From positions 573,293 through 637,292 of the forward strand of contig NZ_FNAJ01000005.1 of the NCBI RefSeq assembly GCF_900101905.1: DNA of 64,000 bases, read 5' to 3'. Both the position numbers and the translations under genes were made by a program. Below the pieces are notes generated by a model, which did no database searches, was not told where the DNA came from, and saw nothing but the letters and a program-made list of their open reading frames with translations. The DNA comes from Myxococcus virescens. Its GTDB lineage: Bacteria > Myxococcota > Myxococcia > Myxococcales > Myxococcaceae. Shown here piece by piece: positions 36,850-50,363 of the stretch (position 1 is the first letter of the stretch; each line of letters begins with the position of its first letter).

Positions 36850-37785
36850 CTACGAGGAGGGCATCGGCCCCAGAAAGTCGAGCGGGTCCACCGGCTTGCC
36901 GTCCAGGCGCACCTCGAAGTGCAGATGGGGCCCGGACGTCCGGCCCGACTCGCCGACGGTGGCAATCACCTGCTCGCGGCGCACCTTCTGCCCGGTGCGC
37001 ACGCGCAGGTCGCGGTTGTGCGCGTACAGGGTGATCAGCTTGTTCGTGTGCTCGACGATGACGATGTTGCCGTAGCCACGCTGCTCGCCCGCGTAGAGCA
37101 CCGTGCCTTCCTGCGCCGTCTTCACGGGCGTCCCCGAGGGCGCAGCCAGGTCGATGCCGTCGTGCGGCTCCTTCCCCTTCTTCCCGAAGCGGCCGTACAG
37201 GACGCCTCTCAGAGGCCAGTCGAGCTGCCCCTGCGTGGCCACACGAGGCCGGCCCGTGGCGCTCGCCGGACGCGACAGGGACCGGCTGCGCGACGGGGGC
37301 TCCTCACGGCGCCCCAGGGTCGGCACGCTGCGCCGCCCCCCAGCCGACGTAGAGGTCCGTACCGGCTCCGGGTCCGCCTCCGCGAGGGCCCGCACGGGCA
37401 CGCTGCGCTCGAAACCGGGGATGGTGAGCTCCTGCCCCACCGCCAACGCCCACGGCGCCTTGATGCCGTTGGCCGCCCCCAGCTCCTCCACCGTGAGGCC
37501 GTAGGTGCGGGAGATGCGGTACATCGTCTCGCCCGGTGCCACGGTGTGGCGCACGGCCACCAACTCCGGTTCATCGTGGACGCCCCGCAAATTGAACGGC
37601 AGCGGCGTGGTCCGCTCCGCCGCGTCGGTGACTTCCGCCGTCTCGTCCTCACGCGAAACGGCGTCCAACCCGGTGTCCGGCCCGGCAACGGAGGATGCCC
37701 GGGTGCCCACGCAGCCGCTCAGCAGCACGGCCAGGAGGAACACCCGGAGCGCCCCACGCGCTCGGCTGGACACGCACGGCGCCAA
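36850..37785 (-). CDS. LysM and peptidase M23 lipoprotein (NlpD/EnvC-like)
   Basis: 311 residues. Lipobox LLSGC (Cys25). A LysM domain (about 78-127: RHTVAPGETMYRISRTYGLTVE) binds peptidoglycan. The C-terminal LytM/M23 domain (190-305) keeps its zinc ligands: HDGIDLAAP (first His and Asp), and GPHLHFEVR with two His. It may therefore be a true endopeptidase, unlike E. coli NlpD, which only activates amidases. It directly follows surE (2-nt gap), like the surE-nlpD order in many proteobacteria, which favours an NlpD-type role in cell separation or wall remodelling. Confidence 0.88.
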   Translation of the reverse strand: MAPCVSSRARGALRVFLLAVLLSGCVGTRASSVAGPDTGLDAVSREDETAEVTDAAERTTPLPFNLRGVHDEPELVAVRHTVAPGETMYRISRTYGLTVEELGAANGIKAPWALAVGQELTIPGFERSVPVRALAEADPEPVRTSTSAGGRRSVPTLGRREEPPSRSRSLSRPASATGRPRVATQGQLDWPLRGVLYGRFGKKGKEPHDGIDLAAPSGTPVKTAQEGTVLYAGEQRGYGNIVIVEHTNKLITLYAHNRDLRVRTGQKVRREQVIATVGESGRTSGPHLHFEVRLDGKPVDPLDFLGPMPSS

Positions 37786-37787
37786 CG

Positions 37788-38576
37788 CTAGGCACCGTCC
37801 GGTTCATGCCGGTTGAAGCCATCGACCTGCCACCCGGAGAGGTCCGGAAGCCGGCCATGGTCCGTCAGCTCGAAGTGCAGCGGAGTGACGGAGACGCGCT
37901 TGTCCCGGAACACGGCATTGCAGTCGCTGCCCGGGATGTCCTCGTGCTGGTAGTCGTTGCCACCAATCCAGTAGTACTTCCGGCCGCGCGGGTCCTCGTT
38001 CTCCACCACCTCGTAGCCGTACGAGTGACGGCCCTGGCGGGTGACGACGAAGCCCTCAGGTTCCACGCCCCCAGGGATGTTCACGTTGAGGAGCATCCGC
38101 GGCGGGAGAGGACGCGACAGGGCGCTGGACACCAGCGAACGGGCGAACCGGGCCCCTGGCGCGAAGTCGAAGTTCCGCCGGGCCACCAGGCTGAAGGCAA
38201 TAGCGGGCACGCCCAGGAGCGCACCCTCCATCGCCGCGGCCACCGTGCCGGAGTACATGATGTCTTCGGCCAGATTCGCGCCGTGGTTGATGCCGGAAAC
38301 CATGAGTACCGGGCGATCATCCTTCAGGAGATGGTTGATCGCCAGATAAGCGCAGTCCGCGGGGGTTCCGTCGACGGCGAACCACCGCTCCCGCACCTCC
38401 TTGATGCGCAGCGGCCGGTGCAGGGAGATGGCGTGGGAGGCGGCGCTCTGCTCCCGGTCGGGAGCCACCACCCACACCTCCCCCAGGGGGCTCACGGCCT
38501 CGACCAGCGCCTGAAGCCCCTCTGAGAAATAGCCGTCGTCGTTGGAAACCAGGATGCGCTTGGGCTTGTTGCTCAC
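37788..38576 (-). CDS. surE: 5'-nucleotidase SurE
   Basis: 262 residues. It carries the SurE active-site set: LVSNDDGYFSEG at the N-terminus (metal-binding Asp pair), the Ser/Asn region APDREQSAASHAIS, DGTPADC and VSGINHGANLAEDI. SurE dephosphorylates nucleoside monophosphates and is linked to stationary-phase survival. It lies 4 nt behind eno and 2 nt ahead of the LysM/M23 gene, so the three are one operon. Confidence 0.95.
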   Translation of the reverse strand: MSNKPKRILVSNDDGYFSEGLQALVEAVSPLGEVWVVAPDREQSAASHAISLHRPLRIKEVRERWFAVDGTPADCAYLAINHLLKDDRPVLMVSGINHGANLAEDIMYSGTVAAAMEGALLGVPAIAFSLVARRNFDFAPGARFARSLVSSALSRPLPPRMLLNVNIPGGVEPEGFVVTRQGRHSYGYEVVENEDPRGRKYYWIGGNDYQHEDIPGSDCNAVFRDKRVSVTPLHFELTDHGRLPDLSGWQVDGFNRHEPDGA

Positions 38577-38580
38577 GGGC

Positions 38581-39891
<1,311 letters not shown>

Positions 39892-39958
39892 CTAGAAGAG
39901 CCCTCCGGGTCGGGCAAGCGTGCTCACGGCCCGCGCTGCTACAGTGTCCACCCGTCGA

Positions 39959-41029
39959 ATGCCTCCGCCCCAACGCCGCCCCGCCTTGAAGGGGCCTGAC
40001 CCATTGCTCGCTCAACGGCGCCGCGGCGCGCTGCTCGGCATGGCCGTGGGCAATGCCCTGTCCGTCCCCACCGCGCACCGGCCCTTCATGGCCGTTCCCT
40101 TTCCCAAACAGGCGGAGGGGCCCTACATCAAGCTGATGGGCGGCGGTCCGCATGAGCTGCGCCGCGGCCAGGTGACAGAAGAGGTCCAGCTCGCGGCCTG
40201 CCTGAGCCACAGCCTCCGGGCCATGAAGCGTTACGATGCCGCGGACGCACTGCGTCGTTACCGCGCCTGGCAGCCGCACGCCTTCGACGTCAGCGAGCCC
40301 ATGACGGAGGTCTTCGAGGACTGCCAGACGTCGGGATTCCCGCCCCTGGGCGCGGGCAGGCGCGTGTGGCTGCGTGCGTACCGGAAGCCCGCGGACCCGG
40401 GGAGCCTGGCCCGCGCGGCGCCGCTGGGCGTGTATCTGGCGGGTGACGCCCACGCGCTCACCCAGGCCTCGCTGGAGGACTCCGCCCTCACCCACTTCGA
40501 CCCGCGCTGCCAGCTCGCCTGCGCGGCCTTCAACGCGGCCATTGGCCATGCCGTCACCCATGGCGCGGGCCTGAAGGCCGCCGACCTCATCCCCGCCGCG
40601 GAGTCGGGCCTGCTGCTGGCCGGCGCGGCGCTCGGGCGTTCCGCCAGTGACTACGTGCAGGAGGTGTCCTTCGCCGCGTCGCTCCTGCGCGAGGACCTGG
40701 CCATCGCCCAGCAAGAGGACCCGATGCTGTACGGGCCAGAGCTGCACCTCCACCGTCCCCTGCACGCGGTGCGCGTCGCCTTCCGGCTGGCCTTCTGGGA
40801 GCTGCTCCACGCCCCCAGCGCCGAGGCCGCGCTCCTGGACGTCGTCCACCGGGGCGGCGACACGGAGGCCCACGCCACCATCACCGGCGCGCTCGTGGGC
40901 GCCTTCCATGGCGAGCAGGCCCTGCCCGAGGAGTGGCGGAAGCAGGTCCTGGAGGCCCTGAGCACCGTCAAGGGGCCGCTGTGGGATGTCTATCACCCCC
41001 GGCACCTGCTGGCCCTGAGCAACGCCTGA
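39959..41029 (+). CDS. ADP-ribosylglycohydrolase-family protein with altered metal motifs
   Basis: 356 residues, all-helical DraG/ARH fold. The first motif is RRRGALLGMAVGNAL (family GxxxGDA, with Asp changed to Asn). The first metal pair reads VTEEVQLA where the family has TDDT. The last motif is HRGGDTEAHATITGALVGA, where GGDTD is usual. Acidic residues remain at three of the metal positions, as Glu instead of Asp, so Mg binding is possible but altered. Family members remove ADP-ribose from proteins or small molecules. No cognate ADP-ribosyltransferase is in the window. The ATG at 39959 was chosen because the fold starts 30 residues later. Confidence 0.8.
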   Translation: MPPPQRRPALKGPDPLLAQRRRGALLGMAVGNALSVPTAHRPFMAVPFPKQAEGPYIKLMGGGPHELRRGQVTEEVQLAACLSHSLRAMKRYDAADALRRYRAWQPHAFDVSEPMTEVFEDCQTSGFPPLGAGRRVWLRAYRKPADPGSLARAAPLGVYLAGDAHALTQASLEDSALTHFDPRCQLACAAFNAAIGHAVTHGAGLKAADLIPAAESGLLLAGAALGRSASDYVQEVSFAASLLREDLAIAQQEDPMLYGPELHLHRPLHAVRVAFRLAFWELLHAPSAEAALLDVVHRGGDTEAHATITGALVGAFHGEQALPEEWRKQVLEALSTVKGPLWDVYHPRHLLALSNA

Positions 41030-41128
41030 GGGCTCCTGGATGCGCGAAGCCCGCGGGGCCGTCCTGGGAAGGACCGCCACCGCGGGCTCGGGGACACACT
41101 GGCGCGGCCGTCAGGCCGCTCGCCAGGG

Positions 41129-41305
41129 TCAGGACAGCAGGTCGATGACCACCACGCCCCGCTGGGGCTTGTCGTCTTCGGTCTCCGTGCGGCGACGCGG
41201 GCGGTCATCCGGCACGGGGAGCGGAAGCTCCACCACCGGCCTGTCATGCTCCTCACGGCGGCGCTCACGGCGCTTGATTTCTTCGATGATGAAGGCGTCG
41301 AGCAT
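41129..41305 (-). CDS. Small charged protein, 58 residues
   Basis: The frame starts at ATG 41305 and reads MLDAFIIEEIKRRERRREEH, then a Pro-rich segment (VELPLPVPDDRP), a charged stretch and a hydrophobic end (GVVVIDLLS). The coding bias at third positions is strong, and the helix-Pro-strand layout resembles short conserved hypothetical proteins of proteobacteria that begin MLDAFIIEEI. Function is unknown. It stands alone, with a possible promoter at 41360-41388, and converges on the ADP-ribosylhydrolase-like gene. It is too short for standard gene length cut-offs, so it may be missing from other annotations. Confidence 0.7.
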   Translation of the reverse strand: MLDAFIIEEIKRRERRREEHDRPVVELPLPVPDDRPRRRTETEDDKPQRGVVVIDLLS

Positions 41306-41359
41306 GGGTCTTCCGTCTCCCTCAGCCTACGTACCCCGATGTACGCCCATCCCGCCCCA

Positions 41360-41388
41360 ATACCATTTCCACCAATATCAGATGCAAA
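41360..41388 (-). promoter_or_regulatory. Possible promoter of the 58-residue protein gene
   Basis: On the minus strand TTGCAT (41383-41388) and GGTATT (41360-41365) are 17 bp apart in the AT-rich block, which would put the transcript start about 47 nt before the ATG at 41305. The -10 match is weak. Confidence 0.35.
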
Positions 41389-41668
41389 TTAAGAACCCCG
41401 GTTCCGCGCTGGGTACGTTGCAGCCATCTCGCACGGTTGCTCGTCTGCCACCCGACACCCGGGCCAGGGCACCCAGGGCAGAAATGTCGCGGAGGCCGAA
41501 AATCCGTCGGGATGGTGTTCATTTTAATGCCCTCGAAGCGGCCCGCAAGCAGACCGTCCCATGGGCATACTCCTCGTAGCCGGCGTCGCAAGCCCCTTCG
41601 ATTCGGCCTCGTCCGCCCGCCTGCTGCGGCGCGCGGATCATCCGGGTCTCCGAAGACTCCTGGCGGCC

Positions 41669-41694
41669 GGCGGGCGATGGTGGAGTCGCCCGCC
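41669..41694 (-). terminator. Terminator hairpin after the SRPBCC gene
   Basis: A perfect 9-bp stem GGCGGGCGA/TCGCCCGCC with an 8-nt loop lies 23 nt past the stop at 41718. Confidence 0.55.
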
Positions 41695-41717
41695 AAGAAG
41701 CCGCCCGGAGGTGTGAT

Positions 41718-42143
41718 TCAGGGCGCCTCGAAGCGGCGCTTGAACGCGTCCAGCATCTTCGGCAACGAGGTCTCCACCAGCGCGGAGACGACGCTCTTGG
41801 GCACCAGCGCGCCCAGGGCCATCTCCACGGTGTAGGTGGCCTTCGTCTTGCCCTCACCCTCGGGCTCCAGGACCCAGCTGCCCCGGTTGTCCTTCATGAA
41901 CTCGCCCTTGATGTAGGTCCAGGACATGCGGGTGGGCCGCTCCTCCGTGACGTGGATGGAGTAGTTGATGGTCTTCACCACATCCACCTTGTAGTGGACG
42001 TCCACCGTGTTGCCCTTGCGGTTCTCGGTCCGGATGCCCTTCACCTCGGGAAGGAACTCCGGGTACCGCTCGTACTGGGTGATGACGTCGAAGACCTTCT
42101 CGATGGGGGCGTTGACGACGATGGTTCGCGAGGCGCCAGGCAT
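41718..42143 (-). CDS. SRPBCC (START-like, CoxG/RatA-type) protein
   Basis: 141 residues forming one helix-grip fold: SRTIVVNAPIEKVFDVITQYERYPEFLPEV at the N-terminus, central strands (VDVHYKVDVVKTINYSIHV), MSWTYIKG, and the long C-terminal helix VSALVETSLPKMLDAFKRRFE. This resembles the polyketide-cyclase/dehydrase and RatA/Coq10 group, which bind hydrophobic ligands. No catalytic residues stand out. It is the third gene of a minus-strand group with a thioesterase and glpX; a ligand related to acyl chains or quinones is possible but not shown. Confidence 0.82.
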   Translation of the reverse strand: MPGASRTIVVNAPIEKVFDVITQYERYPEFLPEVKGIRTENRKGNTVDVHYKVDVVKTINYSIHVTEERPTRMSWTYIKGEFMKDNRGSWVLEPEGEGKTKATYTVEMALGALVPKSVVSALVETSLPKMLDAFKRRFEAP

Positions 42144-42184
42144 GGGTGTCTCCAGGGGACGTGAGTCAGGGTGGGAGCTGCGGC

Positions 42185-43150
42185 CTAGAAAGCGTACCCC
42201 GGCTTCTTGTCGAACTTGTGCACCGACTGGATGAAGCGGACGGTGCCCGTCTTGCTGCGCATGACGACGGAGTGCGTCTCGCAGCCGCCGCCGAAGAAGC
42301 GCACGCCCTTGAGGAAGTCGCCGGTGGTGACGCCGGAGGCGGCGAACATGACCTCGCCCTTGGCCAGCTCCTCGGCGGTGTAGATCTTCGAGATGTCGGT
42401 GATGCCCATCGACTTGGCGCGTTCGATTTCGCCCTGGTTGCGGGGAACGAGCCGGCCCTGCATGTCACCGCCGGTGGCGCGGATGGCCGCCGCGGCGATG
42501 ACGCCCTCGGGCGCGCCGCCGATGCCCATCAGCACCTCCACGCCCGTGTCCTCGAAACACGTGGCGATGGCGCCGGCCACGTCACCGTCCTCGATGAGCC
42601 GGATGCGGGCGCCCGCCGCGCGAATCTCCTTGATGAGGTCGGTGTGACGCTCGCGGTCCAGCACCACCACCGTGAGGTCTTCCACATAGACCTTCATCTT
42701 CTCCGCGATGGAGCGGAGGTTCTCGGTGGGCGTCTTGCGCAGGTCGATGGCGCCCCGGGCGCGCGGGCCCACGGCCATCTTCTCCATGTACGTGTCGGGG
42801 GCGTTGAGCAGCCCGCCCTTGCCCGCCATGGCCACCACGGCGATGGAGCCCGGACGGCCATAGGCGCACAGGTTGGTGCCCTCCAGCGGGTCCAGGGCGA
42901 TGTCCACCTCGGGCGCCCCCTCGCCACGCTTGCCCACCTTCTCGCCGATGTAGAGCATGGGCGCCTCGTCGCGCTCGCCCTCGCCGATGACGACGGTGCC
43001 ATCAATCTGCAGCGCGTCGAAGGCGCGGCGCATGGCGTCCACGGCCGCCTGATCCGACTCGTCCTTGTTGCCGCGGCCCATCAGTCGTGCGGAGGCGATG
43101 GCCGCCATCTCGGTGACGCGCACGACCTCCATTGCCAGGTTGCGATCCAT
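42185..43150 (-). CDS. glpX: Fructose-1,6-bisphosphatase class II
   Basis: 321 residues, normal for GlpX. Motifs: MGRGNKDESDQAAVDAMR near the start, VIGEGERDEAPML (metal site), DIALDPLEGTNL (Asp-Pro-Leu-Glu-Gly, catalytic metal site), IGGAPEGVIAAAA. It removes the C1 phosphate from fructose-1,6-bisphosphate, the irreversible gluconeogenic step, which suits an organism living on amino acids and lipids. It follows the thioesterase by 30 nt and precedes the SRPBCC gene by 41 nt. Confidence 0.95.
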   Translation of the reverse strand: MDRNLAMEVVRVTEMAAIASARLMGRGNKDESDQAAVDAMRRAFDALQIDGTVVIGEGERDEAPMLYIGEKVGKRGEGAPEVDIALDPLEGTNLCAYGRPGSIAVVAMAGKGGLLNAPDTYMEKMAVGPRARGAIDLRKTPTENLRSIAEKMKVYVEDLTVVVLDRERHTDLIKEIRAAGARIRLIEDGDVAGAIATCFEDTGVEVLMGIGGAPEGVIAAAAIRATGGDMQGRLVPRNQGEIERAKSMGITDISKIYTAEELAKGEVMFAASGVTTGDFLKGVRFFGGGCETHSVVMRSKTGTVRFIQSVHKFDKKPGYAF

Positions 43151-43180
43151 GTGTGTGCTCCTTGCGTATCCCGGAAGGGT

Positions 43181-43609
43181 TCAGGTGGAAGGGGAAGAGC
43201 CCGGGGAAGGCTCGGTCGTTTCGAGCAGCCGGATGAGGGAGTCCGGCAGCCGCGTCGGCTTGCCGTCCCGCCCCACGCAGGCGTGACGGGTCATGCCGGT
43301 GCAGAGCAGCGTGCGTGGCGCACCGTCACGAAACAGCGCGTAGGTGAACACGATGGACGCGCGGCGCAACTCACTCACGGTGGTTTGGATGACCAACAGA
43401 TCGTCGTAGCGCGCGGATGCCTTGTACTGACAGCTCGCCTCGGCCACGGGTAGCAGGGCACCCGAGCGCTCCAGCTCGGCGTAGCTGCCACCCCGGGCGC
43501 GGAAGTACTCACTGCGCGCGAACTCGAAATAGCGGAAGTAATTCGCGTAGTAGACGACACCCATCTGATCAGTGTCGCCGTAGATGACGCGAAGGCGGGC
43601 CTCGACCAT
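43181..43609 (-). CDS. Acyl-CoA thioesterase, YbgC/4-hydroxybenzoyl-CoA thioesterase family
   Basis: 142 residues, single hot-dog fold. The active-site motif IYGDTDQMGVVYYANYFRYFE (catalytic Asp in GDTDQMG) is exact for the YbgC family. Later segments ARYDDLLVIQTTVSEL and RASIVFTYALFRDG are the usual strands. These enzymes hydrolyse short acyl- or aryl-CoA; some associate with the Tol-Pal system, but no tol genes are adjacent. The ATG at 43609 gives the standard N-terminus (VEARLRVIYGDTD). Confidence 0.9.
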   Translation of the reverse strand: MVEARLRVIYGDTDQMGVVYYANYFRYFEFARSEYFRARGGSYAELERSGALLPVAEASCQYKASARYDDLLVIQTTVSELRRASIVFTYALFRDGAPRTLLCTGMTRHACVGRDGKPTRLPDSLIRLLETTEPSPGSSPST

Positions 43610-43707
43610 GAATCGAGCGACCCTAACAGCGCGATGTGCGGCGTCCAAGCAGTGACACGCGTTGTTGGTTGCTTCTCACCATCCCGGCGGAGATGGTTCT
43701 CCTCCCA

Positions 43708-45321
43708 ATGATTCGTGCACTTTCCCTTGCCGTGGCGCTGGCCACCCTGCCCGCTTTTGCCCGACCTCCCAGGCTGACGCTCGTCATCAGCGTGGACGCG
43801 CTCGGCAGCGACGTGTTGCTACGCAACCGTCCGCGCCTGAAGGGCGGCTTGCACCAGCTGATCAACCAGGGCGCGTACTTTCCTTATGCGCGCTACGGCT
43901 ACGCCGAATGCCGCACCGCGCCCGGCCACGCCACCCTCTCCACGGGCGCCAACCCCTGGCGGCACGGCATCGTGGACAACCGGTGGGTGGACCGCTCGAC
44001 GATGAAGCGCGTGATGGCCTTCGCGGACGCGGCCCACCCGGTGCTGGAGGTGCCGCTGAAGCCGGGCCAGGACTCCGGCCCCGCCCACCTCATGGTGGAG
44101 ACGCTGGCGGACCGGCTGCGCGTGACGACGCAGGAGCGCGGCAAGGCGGTGGCGTTGTCCATCAAGCCCCACGCGTCCATCGCCCTGGCCGGGCGTGCGG
44201 GACAGGCGTGGTGGTTCGACAAGGGCGAGGGGAAGTTCGTCACCGGCACCTGGTACACGAAGGAGTTCCCGGCGTGGCTGAAGGCGCTGAACGCGCGGAA
44301 GCTGCCGGAGGCGTCCTTCGGCAAGAAGTGGGAGCTGATGCGGCCGGCCGCGGAGTACGTGGGCGAGGACGAAGGCCTCGCCGAGGCGGACGTCTACGGC
44401 CTGGGCCGCACCTTCCCCCACCCGCTGGACGGCGGGCTGCCGTCGCCGGGCCCTACCTTCTACCAGGCGTTCGCCCTCTCACCGGACTCGCATGACCTGC
44501 TGGTGGAGGCGGCCAAGGCGGCCATCGCCGGCGAGGGACTGGGCCAGGACGACGTGCCCGATCTGCTGGCCGTGAGCTTCAGCGGCACGGATCTGGTGTT
44601 CCATGAGTACGGGCCCTACTCGTGGGAGATGCAGGACACGCTGCTGAGGCTGGACAAGGCGATGGGCAACCTCATCGCTGCGGCCGAGCGCGCGGCGGGA
44701 GGACGCGGCAACCTGGTCATCGCGCTGTCCGCGGACCACGGCGGCGCGGCGATGCCGGAGCAGTGGGCCGCAAAGGGGCTCGCCGCGAAGCGGGTGAGCT
44801 CGAAGGAGCTGGCGGAGAGCCTGACGCAGGCGCTGCGTCAGCAGTTCGGCGGCGACGTGACGGCCACGCTCGAACAACTGGACGTGTACCTGGGCGGCAA
44901 GACGCACCAGGGGGGCGCGGTGGACGCGGCGGTGCGGCGCGCGGCGGCGGCGTGGCTGGCGAAGCACCCGTCGGTCATCACGGCCGTGGCCCGTGAGGAC
45001 CTGTTCACCGCGCCGGACACCGAGGGCTACCTGACGCTCATGCGCAAGAGCTACTACCCCGAGCGCAGCGGCGACGTGCTCTTCATGCTCCGGCCCTTCC
45101 ACATGCTCCACTACATCCCCACCGGCACCAGCCACGGCACGCCGCATTCCTATGATTCACAAGTGCCCATCCTCTTCGCGGGCAAGGGCGTGAAGCCGGG
45201 CCTGTACCTGGAGGAGATCGACCCCGTGGACTTCGCCCCCACCCTGTCGGCGCTGATGGAGATGGGCATGCCCGCTTCGGCGGAGGGCAAGCCCCGCGCG
45301 GAGGTCCTCACGGGCAAGTGA
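43708..45321 (+). CDS. Exported alkaline phosphatase superfamily hydrolase (PafA/NPP-like)
   Basis: About 537 residues. The signal peptide MIRALSLAVALATLPAFA starts at 43708; an ATG at 43693 is also possible, and neither has a good ribosome-binding site. The superfamily metal and nucleophile sites are visible: VISVDALGSDVL (first Asp), CRTAPGHATLSTGANPWRHG with the nucleophile Thr, SFSGTDLVFHEYGP (Asp and His), ALSADHGG, and late GTSHGTPHSYD. The Thr nucleophile and the overall order resemble Elizabethkingia PafA-type phosphatases and nucleotide pyrophosphatases. It probably acts in the periplasm or outside on phosphate esters. No Pho-box was sought or seen. Confidence 0.87.
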   Translation: MIRALSLAVALATLPAFARPPRLTLVISVDALGSDVLLRNRPRLKGGLHQLINQGAYFPYARYGYAECRTAPGHATLSTGANPWRHGIVDNRWVDRSTMKRVMAFADAAHPVLEVPLKPGQDSGPAHLMVETLADRLRVTTQERGKAVALSIKPHASIALAGRAGQAWWFDKGEGKFVTGTWYTKEFPAWLKALNARKLPEASFGKKWELMRPAAEYVGEDEGLAEADVYGLGRTFPHPLDGGLPSPGPTFYQAFALSPDSHDLLVEAAKAAIAGEGLGQDDVPDLLAVSFSGTDLVFHEYGPYSWEMQDTLLRLDKAMGNLIAAAERAAGGRGNLVIALSADHGGAAMPEQWAAKGLAAKRVSSKELAESLTQALRQQFGGDVTATLEQLDVYLGGKTHQGGAVDAAVRRAAAAWLAKHPSVITAVAREDLFTAPDTEGYLTLMRKSYYPERSGDVLFMLRPFHMLHYIPTGTSHGTPHSYDSQVPILFAGKGVKPGLYLEEIDPVDFAPTLSALMEMGMPASAEGKPRAEVLTGK

Positions 45322-45436
45322 GCGAACGCGTCTGCGTGGCGGACACGCGCGCTGACGGCGCCGTCCGCCCCGGTCCGTGTGCCGTGAAGGACAGGCTCCG
45401 CGCGTCCAGGCGGGATGCCGGGACGCCCTTCGACGC

Positions 45437-45463
45437 GGAGGCGCTGGAGCCAGGAGCGCCTCC
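45437..45463. terminator. Hairpin between the phosphatase gene and nadC
   Basis: An 8-9-bp stem GGAGGCGC/GCGCCTCC with an 11-nt loop lies between convergent stops at 45321 and 45475, 11 nt past the nadC stop. Confidence 0.5.
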
Positions 45464-45474
45464 GTGTCCGCGCG

Positions 45475-46359
45475 CTATGCCGGCTTCGGCTGCTTGCTGC
45501 GCGCGGGCCGCTTCGCCGCGGCGGTGATTTCCAGCGACAGGTCCATGGCCCGCGCGGAGTGCGTCAGCGCGCCCATGGACACGAAGTCGATGCCCAGCTT
45601 CGCCAACCGAGGCAGCCGGTCCAGCGTGACGCCGCCTGACACCTCGAGCGGCACGCGGCCCGCCGCCAGCTTCACGGCCTCGCGAATCTGCGCGTCGTCC
45701 ATGTTGTCGAGCATCACCACGTCGGCGCCGTGCTCGATGGCCTCCGCGAGCTGCTTGAGGTTGGTGACCTCGATTTCGACCTTCGTCAGCCGAGGCCCGT
45801 TGAGCTTCGCGCGGCGCAGCGCCTCCGCGATGGAACCACCCACGGCGGCGATGTGGTTGTCCTTGATGAGGACGCCGTCGAAGAGGCCGAAGCGGTGGTT
45901 GGAGGCACCGCCCATGCGGACGGCCTCCTTGGCCACCGTGCGCATCCCCGGCGGCGTCTTCCGCGTGTCCAGGACGCGCAGATTGGAGCCACGCACGGAC
46001 GTGACGGCCTGCTGCGCCAGCGTCGCAATGCCCGCGGCCCGCTGCACGATGTTGAGCGCGGTGCGCTCCGCCGCGAGCAGCGAGCGCATCCGGCCGTAAC
46101 ACCGCGCGGCGACCATCTTCGGTTTGATCTCCTGACCGTCGCGGCGCAACAGCTCCACCTCGACGTTCGGGTCGACCGTCTTGAAGACACGGACGAAGGC
46201 GTCCAGTCCCGCGAGCACCAACTGCTCCTTGGCGACCAGTTCCGCGCTGCCCTCGTAGTCAGGAGGGATGAGGGCCTGCGAGGTGACGTCACCCGCCGCC
46301 CCCAGGTCCTCATCGAGTGCGAGCGCGATGAGCCGGTCGAGGTAATCCTGCTGCTGCAC
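45475..46359 (-). CDS. nadC: Nicotinate-nucleotide diphosphorylase (carboxylating)
   Basis: 294 residues. Signature elements: LDEDLGAAGDVTSQALIP at the start, the phosphate-binding DTRKTPPGMR, MGGASNHRFGLFDGVLIKDNHI, EIEVTNL, and the C-terminal barrel strands EVSGGVTLD and VSMGALTHS. NadC condenses quinolinate with PRPP to give nicotinate mononucleotide in de novo NAD synthesis. nadA and nadB are not in the window. It lies 11 nt behind valS and is probably co-transcribed. Confidence 0.96.
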   Translation of the reverse strand: MQQQDYLDRLIALALDEDLGAAGDVTSQALIPPDYEGSAELVAKEQLVLAGLDAFVRVFKTVDPNVEVELLRRDGQEIKPKMVAARCYGRMRSLLAAERTALNIVQRAAGIATLAQQAVTSVRGSNLRVLDTRKTPPGMRTVAKEAVRMGGASNHRFGLFDGVLIKDNHIAAVGGSIAEALRRAKLNGPRLTKVEIEVTNLKQLAEAIEHGADVVMLDNMDDAQIREAVKLAAGRVPLEVSGGVTLDRLPRLAKLGIDFVSMGALTHSARAMDLSLEITAAAKRPARSKQPKPA

Positions 46360-46370
46360 GTCTCCTCCTG

Positions 46371-50300
<3,930 letters not shown>

Positions 50301-50308
50301 TGAAAACG

Positions 50309-50333
50309 GCCGGCCCCGGAGGCCGGGGCCGGC
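50309..50333 (-). terminator. Strong hairpin with T-run between the receiver gene and valS
   Basis: On the minus strand GCCGGCCCCGG/CCGGGGCCGGC (11 bp, 3-nt loop) is followed by CGTTTTC, an intrinsic terminator pattern for the receiver gene that stops at 50364. Its foot lies only 8 nt before the valS ATG (50300), where a ribosome-binding site would normally be. Confidence 0.75.
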
Positions 50334-50363
50334 AAAGGTCAGGAGGTTACGGCGCCAGGCGCC

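Larger units (their letters stand above)
41306..41717. other. 412-bp intergenic region with a low-GC block
   Basis: No convincing gene is seen here. It holds an unusually AT-rich block at 41350-41400 and another at 41515-41530, the putative promoter of the small protein gene, and a terminator hairpin near its right end. Reading frames crossing it lack the coding bias of their neighbours. Confidence 0.5.

Noticed and set aside
41410-41425. Sigma-54-like promoter (TGGGTACGTTGCA)
   Set aside because: Distance between the GG and GC dinucleotides is too short for the -24/-12 pattern.
41322-41696. 124-codon minus-strand frame in the intergenic region
   Set aside because: No coding bias, low-complexity start and no recognisable domain; it crosses the AT-rich promoter-like block and a terminator.
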